Positions 13,301 to 22,465 of a stretch of 40,959 bases of DNA are shown in pieces. Origin of the DNA: Chloromonas sp. AAM2 (Eukaryota > Chlorophyta > Chlorophyceae > Chlamydomonadales > Chlamydomonadaceae); contig QAXH01003253.1 in the NCBI GenBank assembly GCA_004335635.1, positions 1,254 to 42,212 of the forward strand, given 5' to 3'. Made by a program: the position numbers and the translations under genes. The notes beneath the pieces are model-generated. The model was not told the origin of the DNA. It was given only the letters and a program-made list of their open reading frames with translations, and did no database searches. Numbering within the stretch: position 1 is the stretch's first letter; each line of letters begins with the position of its first letter.

Positions 13301-13980
13301 GGGCAACGCACAGAAACGCAAGGTGGGCGCGTTCTGATATTACTCTTGGCTGCAAACCTCGAGTATGTTTTCGGAGAACGGTTTGTTGTGGCATTCCAAT
13401 CATGTAATTTACACATGTGCAGGTCAAAAGGCAGTCCTGTTTGTTCGGTTTGCCATGGTTTGGCAGTGTGCCAGTACTGTCTAGGTAGGGGTCTAGACCA
13501 GTGCTCAGGATGCGAGCCTGAAGTTAGTTGGCATGTGTGGTCAGTGCAATTACGGATGCTAAGCAATGGGCTGGCAGCCCGTCCTCTACATCACTGTTCC
13601 GCTGCTCTCACACATGGGCATACACTTTGCAATTACAGAGCAGCGTTGGAATGCGTGTACAATGATGCAATGGGAGTCTGTGAGGGCGTGCCTTTGAGTT
13701 TGCCATGCTGAGTTGTTCGTTGTCGCCTGCATTGGCCGCTCTGCAGGTCGTTCACCTGCGCCAAGGCCGCAGAGATGGCACAAAACAGCAGCAACAGCAT
13801 GTGCTGATGACAGCTACGCCAGAGAGAGTCAGTATATTCGAGAGCGACCCACTTAAAGATGAACTTGGCCGCTCACTTGAGCTGGAAGGCTCATGGCATG
13901 CTGCCCAGCCAGGATTGCTTCATGCACTGACCAAGGGCGATTGCACCGTCTCAGACTACATCCAGATGTCCCGGCTATGA
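10352..13980 (+). CDS. Unrecognised nuclear-type protein: disordered N-terminal part, compact C-terminal part
   Basis: I do not recognise this protein. Exons that join in phase are 10352-10472, 10566-11946 (or ending at 11781, also phase 2), 12160-12346, 12764-12871, 13182-13322, possibly 13423-13473, and 13747-13980 with stop TGA. The result is about 720-740 residues. The long second exon is rich in Pro, Gln, His and Ser with a basic patch KRKRRF near residue 67 that could be a nuclear signal, and ends in an acidic run, DDLGLDLDDVEEG. The following exons look folded: VPVIRIYKGGGYVAADL, GLEAVLRLQLELAGAHCIL and RRRIPLVLTRSLRPHDVLL are helix-like and Leu/Arg-rich. The last exon holds a QQQQ run and ends with SDYIQMSRL. 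The exon 2 donor and the 51-nt exon are uncertain, since skipping that exon keeps the frame. Its start lies 474 bp from TAF2, head to head. Confidence 0.55.
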
Positions 13981-15131
13981 TTTGTGCTTTTCTGCAGTTT
14001 GGCACACGCGCAGTTGCATTGCTGCTATCCAAGAGTGCTGTCAGTTGTATTGTTTTCAGGATGTTTTTTGGGAAGAGCACTGTGCATCCATTCTTCCCCT
14101 TGTGTTCAACACACCTGGCGATGATACCTTTTAGTATCTACGATATCAGCAATCAGTTCCCATTGCAATCCGTTTGAGTTTCGGCCAGCTTCCCAGTGTA
14201 TTCATACATTTGCCCGTGCAAACCAGGTGCATGGCTGACCCTTGCATGGTCATTCAACCCCGAGGCGATAATTCCACATAAAAATCGATGCTTGGTGGAT
14301 GGAGTGTGAGTGTATATATACCAAGCACTGTGCGGACAATTCGTTTGTATGCTGCTTCCCAGGACTTGTCATGGCCTGAGCGATGAAATTGAGGCAGAAT
14401 TGGGCCAAAACTCACGCAGCTCTTACAGCACGTTGGCTGACGTTTGTTGCTTACACGTCACACCGAGCAAGAACCAGAAAGCCGAAGCATAGTGAATGGC
14501 CGCATGATAATACAAGATGAGATGTGTATGGAAGCTGGAGTGTAGTGAAGGCTGTCTCATGCCAAGCAGCTAGAGAGCAAGCAAGTTCTCAATACAGTGC
14601 AGATGAACCCCTGGAGTTCAATGCTCAACAGCTCGCCCGTGGTTGCAGAATTCGCCTACTAACACTTAACGCACAGTAAAAGACCCACACATAAAATGCA
14701 AGCACGAGGACAGGGCGTTTGCAGCAGACTGGCACGCCATGTGAAACTCAATATCACATCATGCATGCTCCTGCTAAATTTAGGCTGCACACTCTCACAA
14801 GCTCCGGCCCACAGGTGTAACAACCCCTAACCTTAAAATCACAGTTCAAATTGCCAGCTCCCCAGCGCAGAATGATCAACTGCACAGACTAATCTTGCTG
14901 TTGAATGCGTTCATGGATGCGCGTGGCCTGCCTCATGTTTTGCCTGTTGCGTTCACGAATTCTGCAATGCACACCTTCTGCCAAACCCACTGCCAACGGC
15001 AATCGTGCGGCAAAGTTGCCATGGCTGCACAGCTGTCCCAAAGCTTGGTCCTTCACTAATCCCCAGGCGTACCCAAAACGCATAGCATCCAGTTTTGCGC
15101 CAATTACGTGTTGCATGCATGCAGCGCGCTG
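13981..15131. other. Tail-to-tail intergenic region
   Basis: This lies between the stops of the unknown gene (plus) and the ArfGAP gene (minus). Only short frames without recognisable sequence are present. A TGTAA word, the usual poly(A) signal in green algae, occurs near 14816 on the plus strand, which would imply a long 3' UTR. I see no other feature. Confidence 0.5.
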
Positions 15132-17042
15132 CTAAAGGAAGCTGCCATGCATTGAGGTGATTGCAGGTGGTGCTGGTGCCTGGGTGGGTGCGCCGGAACT
15201 ATCCAGGTTAGCTCTCCAGTTGGCCATGCTGGGTGCTGGCTGGAAGAAGCTGGTTGGCTGCGATAACGGAGCCATGGGCTGGGCTGCCATGACTCCGTAG
15301 CCCATGGTCGCTGCGGGTTGGACCAGCGGACGTGCCGCAGGGGCATCAAAAAGCTGCAGGATCTGCAAAACAATTGAGAGTAATACAGACAAGTTTCGAA
15401 ATGCAGGTAACACCGCTTCAGAATGCGGAACAGTTCAAAATGACACAGGTGTGTTACACCGGTCCAGACGCAAATAAGTATACGTGCTGCATTGTGACAT
15501 ACGCCGATAATATAAGGTGCCATGGAGAACATGTGCCGGTGGGGATGCAGCGGTGACCGAGCTTTCGTTTTGCGCCCTCCACGTTTCACACATCAATTGT
15601 CGCACGCCAATGTACTGATCCCGGCCGTCCTCTCAATCCTTACCTCATCTGCAGATTTGGCTGCAATGTGCCGCCCCGATGCTGCCATTTGCGTGGCAAG
15701 CTGCACGATGGGTGGCTGCTGCTGAGGCTGCATAGTTGTGTTGGGTGAAAATCCATTGACAGAGCCCTGGTTGCTGATTGGTGCCCCTGTCTGCATCTGC
15801 ACGCTGGGTCTGTTTTGCAGGCTGAGGCTGGACATTGCCGGCAGGGCAAAGGGATCATTTGCCTGTGGTGATTGCAGCTGTGGTGGGTTTGGAGTTATTG
15901 GCGTGGGTGCCACTGAGTTGCTAGGCCCATGGAAGTCTGTCCAATCCAGGGAAATGCGTGGTGCTAGCTGCTGGAGTGCGTTGGAAGCTACATGAGTCAC
16001 AGGCGGGCCTGCGGCAAGGACATCGAAGGGGTCCAAGCCTCCGTTGCTGGTGCTGGGCTGGCTGCCTGATAGCGCTTGCTGTGCTGGGGCTGCTGATTGG
16101 CTGGCAGATGCGCTGATCAGAGCGTCAAAGCCAGACAGGAGGTCTACAACTGGAGCTGCAGGGGCAAGAGTGGGGGCTGACTTGCTGGCTGCCATGTTTG
16201 CTGAAGCTGGGATGCCAGCTGCAGCAGCTGCCTTGGATGTCACTGACTCTGGCTGGGTTGTTGATGCAGGTTGATCATTCAGCAGACCGTATGGATGGGT
16301 CGTGTAGTTGTCGATGGTGGGGTGATCCTTGACGTCCGTAGCCGCGTACCGCTTGTCGCAATACTTGTCACGAATGAAACTGGCAAGCTCGGGGTTGGGA
16401 TTGCCACTGGGTGGCCTGCGCATGTTTGCTGGCAGACGAGCCTCCCAGTACCGATTGCCCTTGATGTTGCCCATGGTCTGGATAAACTCCACTTGCCGGG
16501 GTAGCCAGGTGTCCAAGTTGCATGAACGCACCTGCACGGCAGCAACAGGTGCTCAATGCCAGCCAAGGCGACTATCAAAACCCCTGCCGCAAAAAGGTAG
16601 GACACCTACCTGCGAGATGTGAACTCCCAGACTGCGATGCACGCCGCTGCATGTTAAGCACATAAAAACACCCTGCAAAGACACAAAGGCGGAGCGACCG
16701 TGAGCGGGCGAGCCCAAGAGACACGAAAGCGGTGCGCGTGCCTTGGAATGGACCAGCCCTTGTAGCACGCACCAGATTAACACTGGCCCTGCAGGCATGA
16801 GAGCAGCAGGCAAAGTACATTACGGGGAGACCAATGCTTGCCCTGTTTGGTACTAAGGCCCCCAAAGACCAGCAGCACACCATTATTTGTTATTGTACAC
16901 ACCACGTTGGGTTGCGCACTCCACAGTCGCAACATTGCTTGTTGCCAGGGTCCTTGAGCAGCGCTGCAAGAATCCGCTTGTGCCGCTCATTCTGCTCCTC
17001 GGTCACCGAAGCCTTATTGTTGGAGTGGAGGGCAAAAGGCAT
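15132..17042 (-). CDS. ArfGAP-domain protein, AGD5-like
   Basis: This protein should stimulate GTP hydrolysis by Arf GTPases in vesicle budding at Golgi, trans-Golgi or endosomal membranes. Five exons join in phase: 17042-16903, a 16-nt microexon 16788-16773, 16672-16610, 16531-15644 and 15362-15132 with stop, giving 445 residues, close to plant AGD5-type proteins (about 480). The C-x2-C-x16-C-x2-C zinc finger is complete (C37, C40, C57, C60) and is followed by GVHRSLGVHISQ with the arginine finger at R65, then VRSCNLDTW. WASVNL in the finger depends on the microexon. From about residue 120 the protein is Ser/Pro/Gln/Ala-rich with NDPF and DLL-like pieces (DPFDVLA, DLLSGFDAL) that resemble adaptor or clathrin-binding peptides; that part is inference. 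The last exon opens with ILQLFDAP, much as plant AGD5 has ILKLF. The start codon is 137 bp from the divergent PDZ gene. Confidence 0.95.
16773..16788 (-). other. 16-nt microexon of the ArfGAP gene
   Basis: The exon before it ends in TG (phase 2) and the exon after begins in phase 0 with the codons for GVFMC. Without the microexon the finger would lack five residues. The 16 nt complete Trp and encode Ala-Ser-Val-Asn-Leu, the ArfGAP consensus, and are flanked by CCTGCAG and GTGCGT. It is supported by phase and by family conservation, not by transcripts. Confidence 0.92.
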
Positions 17043-17179
17043 TCTGGTCCCGATAACAGAGGATGCCAAGCTGCAGAGCCAGGACAACGGGGGCCACGAA
17101 CGGGCCTGGACGCTGCACGCTGCACACTGTCGTCGGCCGTTTTGTGTGCCGTTTGAGCACCGGGGATTTTTAATCTATC
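17043..17179. promoter_or_regulatory. 137-bp bidirectional promoter region
   Basis: Only 137 bp lie between the start codons of the ArfGAP gene (minus) and the PDZ gene (plus). Both 5' UTRs and both promoters must fit here, overlap, or extend into the coding part of the neighbour. No TATA box is evident. Confidence 0.6.
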
Positions 17180-19395
17180 ATGGGCCCAGATCTCATCGCT
17201 TCAGCCTCCTGTGCATTGCTTAGTGGTCTTTCATCGTATATCATGCAAATGCTACAGCATTATGCAGGTAGGGCAAGCATTTCCCGGCTTCCCAGCCGAT
17301 TACAGTCAGCGACAGTCAGCAGGCGATTGCTCAGGGTACAAGTACAGCAAGCCAGCTCTGTTACTGCAACCTCAGTAGCTGACACCAGTGACCAGGTGGG
17401 CTTCCATGTGACCCATGCCAATCGCCCTGAGTTTCATACGCACCTGAGTTTATTGTCAATCCACATGCAACTGAGGATTCCTTGCTATGCGTGCGCTTGT
17501 CCGTGGCCATTGCATCCACAGACCATGCACTAGGCTATGTAAACTGCATGTGGAGAGCAACTTCGTTCATGTAGAAGCTCTCACTTGCTTAGCATGCCCG
17601 ATGAACCACAGTCCACATCTGTCTGTCCTCTTGCATCAGTGAGCATGCTGGCATGCTACGACCAACCAGGGCCACGCTACAGGATCATGCATTCGCTGTT
17701 CCTTGCATTCCGCAGTTATGTCCTGGCCTCAAATGCTCAGTCAACACTGCTGCCTACGCACCACCCACCTCATGCTATCTTGCACTAAACATCATGTCGG
17801 CCAAGCCAGGGCATCACTGTTTCAAGGGCGCCCTGGTCCGTTTCCAATGTCAAGGATACATTCAGTGCATGCATGCTCGGCTCTGAATCAGCCTCATGGA
17901 CCATCTTGCATCAGAGTGTTACATGATGTGTCCACAGGTGCCAAGCGGATGTACACGCTACACAGTCAACTTGAAGAAGCCCTTGGGTATCGTCCTGGAA
18001 CAGGTACACTAGATGCATGCCGTCAATACAACTGCCAGGAGCTTGTCCTTACCACAGCATGCTCATGGGGCCGTAGGAGTCACAGTGTGACCTGCGTGAA
18101 CTGCAGTGTGAACTGCGACAAACTCAAACCTAACGCAAAAGAAGTTGCACAGTATCAACTCGGACTTAGCGTAGCTTGCTTTTTGGGCCGAGGATGCCCA
18201 GTATCAAGTGGGTTGGCGTGAACACACGAGTCCCACTGCAGCATGGCGACACGGTACTGCTATCTCAATGTCTCAAAGGGCTTGCACGATTTCATTCCAT
18301 GTGCAGTCAGCGCCAGCTCTGACCGTGTGCATGAAGCGTGTGTGCTAGCAAAGTCTGCTAACCATGCTGCCAACGTGCTCAGGATTTCCCCAGCCAACCA
18401 TTAGCACCGATGGCCACCAGTCTTAGCACTCCACAACATGCTGCTGTCACTCCCCTGCTGCATGCTCCCTTCAGGATCCCAAGACGCTGATCATCACTGT
18501 GGCTGAGATCAAGCCTGAAGGCAGTGCCGCACGAAGCAAGGAAATCGCCGTGGTGAGCGCCACCACCAGTGCGACTGACAGAGGCTGCAGCTAGCCCAGC
18601 AAGCACTTGTTGGCTTGCACATGTACACACAACTTGCCCGTGTTTTTATAGCATACAATTCTTGATTAGTTTACTTATGTATCTCATGTCAACACTTGGC
18701 TTGTGAATGGCCTGCCCAGATTTGCGTTGGTATGACTACAACAGATACAAGGACTTGGATTGAGTTGAATTTGTTGACTGCAAGAAACCCTTACGGCAGT
18801 TGGTGAGGCTTAGCTTCAGCTCAGAAGCACTCTGCACGCGCAGGGTGACCAGCTCATTGCCACGTCCGGTGTGACGTACAGCAAGGAGGATGACTACGGG
18901 GGAGCCACGGTCAAGCTGGGGCAGCAGGTGGTGCGGCTCAGGGCCATGGGGGAGGTGAGAACACGAATCAAGTTACACAAACGCAGAACTCTCGCCTTCT
19001 TTTATGCCTTCAGCGGTGCCTTTGCACCGTTGCCTTCCCGCCATTCGCTTGCCTGCTTGGGATCATGGAGCATGGGGGCTCCGGCAACACTTCACTGGTT
19101 GTGGAACTTGGTTTACCCAGTTTTTGAAAGCACATGTTTTCCAGACGCAATCCGAGTCCAACGACCGCACAGTTGCTTGTGCTTTCCTGGCAGCTGGCCC
19201 CGCTTCAGTTGCGTCTTTCTACTGTAATCCACCGACCGCTTGTATCTCCAAGAGCCCTTTGTCAAGTATGGCCCTTCACTCAGAGGGCATGGTTCTGTTT
19301 GCATGCAGACCATGAAGACTGTGTCCGCTGCCATTGGATCGCACCCAGGACACATGCCCGTCACTCTGGAATTCCAAAAGTGTGGAGCAGTGTGA
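17180..19395 (+). CDS. Small PDZ-like protein, probably plastid-targeted
   Basis: Five exons, all joined in phase 0, encode 185 residues: 17180-17395, 17938-18003, 18475-18552, 18844-18954 and 19309-19395 with TGA. Residues 1-72 are rich in Ser, Arg, Ala and Gln and nearly free of acids until the end (SRLPSRLQSATVSRRLLRVQ), which resembles a chloroplast transit peptide. The rest looks like one PDZ-like fold: YTVNLKKPLGIVLEQ resembles the carboxylate-binding loop strand, followed by VAEIKPEGSAARS and a GDQLIATSG turn. Plant thylakoid proteins with a single PDZ-like domain carry a similar KPLG motif. The role is probably protein-protein contact in the chloroplast, with partner unknown. No transmembrane segment is seen. 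The assignment rests on motif shape alone, so other beta-sandwich folds remain possible. Confidence 0.78.
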
Positions 19396-19486
19396 CTTCA
19401 TGAAATTGAGGAGCAGAGATGAACGTGCCTACATATGCCACTGCAGGAGAGAGAACTGCATCAACGTAGTATTGCTCATCAAAGCG

Positions 19487-19646
19487 AAAAAAAGAAGTTT
19501 GCCAGTTCTGGGACAATTTCTGTCATTATCACTTGAACATGTGTTGGTGATGTGTGTTGTAATTGCAAAGTCTGATTGGGTATACTGTGGAGTTTGCACA
19601 GTGGTATTGATAGAAATTGTCCCAGAACTGGCAAACTTCTTTTTTT
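19487..19646. mobile_element. MITE-like element with about 46-bp terminal inverted repeats
   Basis: The left arm at about 19487-19532 and right arm at about 19601-19646 are inverted copies with only a few mismatches. Each starts with a run of A, then AAGTTTGCCAGTTCTGGGAC in the inward direction. A loop of about 70 bp lies between them. It has no coding capacity. No clear target-site duplication is visible, so it could also be a palindromic 3' UTR structure. Confidence 0.75.
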
Positions 19647-20234
19647 TATTGGTATCTACACAAGCACAGGAGAGATGTTGGGGCCCGATTTTGAGAGTGA
19701 GGAATGGGCGCTGCTTGCACGGAAAGTCATCGAGAGCTAGGCACCATAAGGCGATGACACAGGTGGACTGTGTTAATTAGAGTTTGGAGGGTTACCAATG
19801 CTAAAGCTTAGAGAGAGCAGCGGGCCCTGAGTTTGTATAGCAGTGACACAGAGTGCTTACTGCTGCAGGAGAGGCGGTCAACCGAGGTTGCAATGAAATA
19901 CAGTGACATGCATGTACACAAGGCGTACAGGTTGTAGCTGTGCCGCCATGTGGCTTTGCACGGGCTGACGCCTGTCGTGATTTTGAAAAGAGCCTTTTGA
20001 GCGGGAGTGAGGCATGCTTTGTAATGATCATCCATGGTCTGATCTGGCCTGTAGTCAAAGGGTACATACAGTGACAGTCCCTATTTCCGACCGGCCCAAG
20101 ATCGACGCGTGGATAGCATAATGGAATTTGGTCGGATAAAGGGAAAGTCACTGTACTTCAGTCTTCTCGTAGCTAGTATGCGCATGGTCTGCAGACGCAA
20201 GTTGGCACCAGGCCATTTTCCGCAATCATCGGTT

Positions 20235-20268
20235 AAAAGAAAAGTTTGCCAGTTCTGGGACAATCTCG
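20235..20268 (+). repeat. Solo copy of the MITE-like arm
   Basis: The same core (AAGTTTGCCAGTTCTGGGAC) occurs here in the orientation of the left arm, again preceded by A-rich sequence. No matching right arm follows before the end of the neighbouring gene at 20318, so this is a fragment or a solo end. Confidence 0.8.
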
Positions 20269-20317
20269 TTTGCCGCTGTCTGTGGGCGGTGTAAAAAAAA
20301 AGACAGTGCCACTTGTG

Positions 20318-21125
20318 TCATTCTTGGCCATCTGTCCTGTCCCAGCCATAATGTTTCTCCAGTGCTGCCATCAGTTGTGCCTTTCTCAGGCCACTGCGCC
20401 CCTTGATCCCTGCCTGGCGTGCCATGTCCCGCAGTTCAGCCAGGGACTTCCTGCGCAGGGCAAACCGTGCATCCCACAGGTCCCGGGCCGCTGCTGTGGT
20501 ATGGACCTCGTATTCGTCCAGGTCTGCCAACATGCGCTTCATCTGCATGCCAAACAGTCATAGTCAGTGTACCACCGTGTAAAGCGTTGCTATGGGTGAG
20601 TGATCATGTACGGATGTGCGACTCAGATGGCATGTAATGGCTGAGCGAGATTACGTGCAGTACACCCCTTCAATCAACTAATGACCTTTCCTAGCACACC
20701 GTACTTGTCTGCTTGAAGCGAGAGCATGTGTGCAACCCTGCTGCCCACCTCGTCCGTGTCTGCGGGGCTGGCACTGCCCTGCACAGCCTGTACCGCCTGC
20801 AAGCCATCAGGTGCTTGTGTCTTGGGCCTGACGTGAGCACCTGGTGGGGCCCACAGCCCACGGAGTGAAGCCATGACGTCTAACTCCGGCATGCTGAATG
20901 AGGCGAGTCGCCGTTGCAAGTTTTCATGGACCTGCAAAGTATGGGGGCACCGAGAACTCGACACCGCAACCGGCCTCGACTGCTAACCTAGACATTGCAC
21001 ATGCCTAGTGACTAGAGAAACGGCTGCAGGTCAGGCTATGGTGTACATTCGGGCGACTGGACTCTCTTGTATATATATGTTCGCCTCTGTCTTAAGACCT
21101 GGGCCAGCTTCTGCATAGCTTCCAT
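20318..21125 (-). CDS. Small protein with C-terminal SAP/Rho-N-type helix-extended-helix motif
   Basis: The model has three phase-0 exons: 21125-21099, 20931-20686 and 20542-20318 (TGA), giving 165 residues. The C-terminal stretch SLAELRDMARQAGIKGRSG, followed by LRKAQLMAALEKHYGWD, has the pattern of a SAP DNA-binding motif and equally of the Rho-N domain found in plastid RNA-binding proteins. Binding of nucleic acid is therefore likely, but which kind cannot be told. The middle, LQRRLASFSMPELDVMASLR, is helical; no other domain is seen. The nine-codon first exon (MEAMQKLAQ) was chosen because it continues the helix and has an upstream in-frame stop, but its donor (CAG before GTCTTA) is weak and a further 5' exon with a targeting peptide is possible. 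It is tail to tail with the PDZ gene. Confidence 0.62.
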
Positions 21126-22465
21126 TGGGCGTCGCCGCCACTCATTTCAAAAATGAGATCACTGCGGAGGCCAATTCATGAAACGAGAGCAAACTAGATA
21201 TGTCTTCTTAAAATACTACTTCCCCACAGAATTAGACACCTCGCCAATGGAACACAAGGAACTGTCGAGACGTGTAACTCAATTCCTGAACCCCCTTATC
21301 AACTTGACACGGACCTGTAGGTGCAGTAGGCAGAGGAAACTGCTGGCTAGCGCAGACATGAGGGAACCGTCCCCGCCATTGATTAGCCTGAGAATAGATC
21401 AACGAAAGCTTTAGCGCCATAACCCATTGGCTGCATGCAACCTGTCTGTGTACATAAGCCCTGTCAAGCCATACCAAGTCGTGACGAACAACAGAATGCC
21501 AATGATGATTTTAGTGAGTCAGCAAAAGAGAAGTCTACACATGTGCACTTGCTCACCAGCTAAGCGGTAGAGTGGAATACGCAACAGCTGTGATCATGTA
21601 GATTGCTCCTGCTGGAGCATGTAACCAATCTGCTGTGAGACCAGCTTGTGCTGCTGACTGTGCCCACGCCAGGCTGTTGAAAAGTGGTATCCAAGGCAAT
21701 GCACGTTTAAGGACAGATATGTTGGCCTGGCTGGCAGCAAAGCGTGTATGTGCTGGCCCACGCTGTTGCAGCAATCTCAGGTCGGCACAGGAGGTTGCCA
21801 ACAGCATGAGTCCAGTGGTTGGCAACAGCCATGGTCCTGGTAAAATGGCTTGGGTAGCCACGTGTCTGCATGGTCGCCCATGACATCGCTTTGCCAGTCT
21901 GCGCCATGGTAGAGAGTGATAGCAGTGTTGGTGCTGCTTGTATGAATTGCTGCACTTTGCCATGACCTTCACATCACTGGGCCAACACTTCAAAGCCAGT
22001 ATGTCAGTTGAGGCATTTACTCAGCGCCGAAGTCACATGTGGCCAGTTCAAACAAAAGTGTAACATCGCGGTTGTTTTCCCGAGTGGGCAGAACGGTATG
22101 CACACTGGCAGTTGCGGGCACAGTGCTGTAGGTCGACTAGTTGAATTCAGACAGTGACGCTCCGGAAGCTCTCACAGAGTGGCATTTCCATCAAATTGTA
22201 ACTAACTTCGGAAAGTGTGATGCTTGGCCAGCCGTGAATTGAATTGATGGGTTGTACCGGTTGAGCGATCATCGTGTGAAACCTGTCTGATGATGCTCGC
22301 TGTCCATTAGCTTGTAGCGCAAACAGCGGATCACGTTGTGTTTACGGTTGAAACGAGTGCATTACCTAACTCATTCCGCATTGAGCTGATCCTCTCGCAC
22401 GTAACTGGCGCATTGCGCCACGTCAGAGGGTGTCAGAATTGTTGATTGGACAAGCAGAGCGAAAA
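21126..22465. other. Divergent intergenic region, 1.3 kb
   Basis: This lies between the SAP/Rho-N gene (minus) and PYRR (plus) and should hold both promoters. On the minus strand 21993-21557 and 21475-21294 are open and can be joined at a good donor (CTG before GTGAGC), but the product resembles nothing I know and has no convincing stop or continuation, so no gene is called. A small palindrome GGCGCATTGCGCC occurs near 22407. Confidence 0.45.

Larger units (their letters stand above)
19396..20317. other. Tail-to-tail intergenic region with MITE-like repeats
   Basis: This separates the PDZ gene from the SAP/Rho-N gene. It carries an inverted repeat pair and a third arm copy, annotated separately. 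A TGTAA word at about 19557 lies in the loop of the inverted repeat and could serve as the PDZ gene's poly(A) signal. No coding region is supported. Confidence 0.55.

Noticed and set aside
21066..21080. TATATATA as a promoter of the SAP/Rho-N gene
   Set aside because: In the best model it lies within the first intron, and the short messages it would start contain several upstream ATGs out of frame.
21294..21993. Possible extra minus-strand gene with two joinable exons
   Set aside because: One good donor, but no recognisable sequence, no clear continuation and no fit to the downstream SAP/Rho-N exons.
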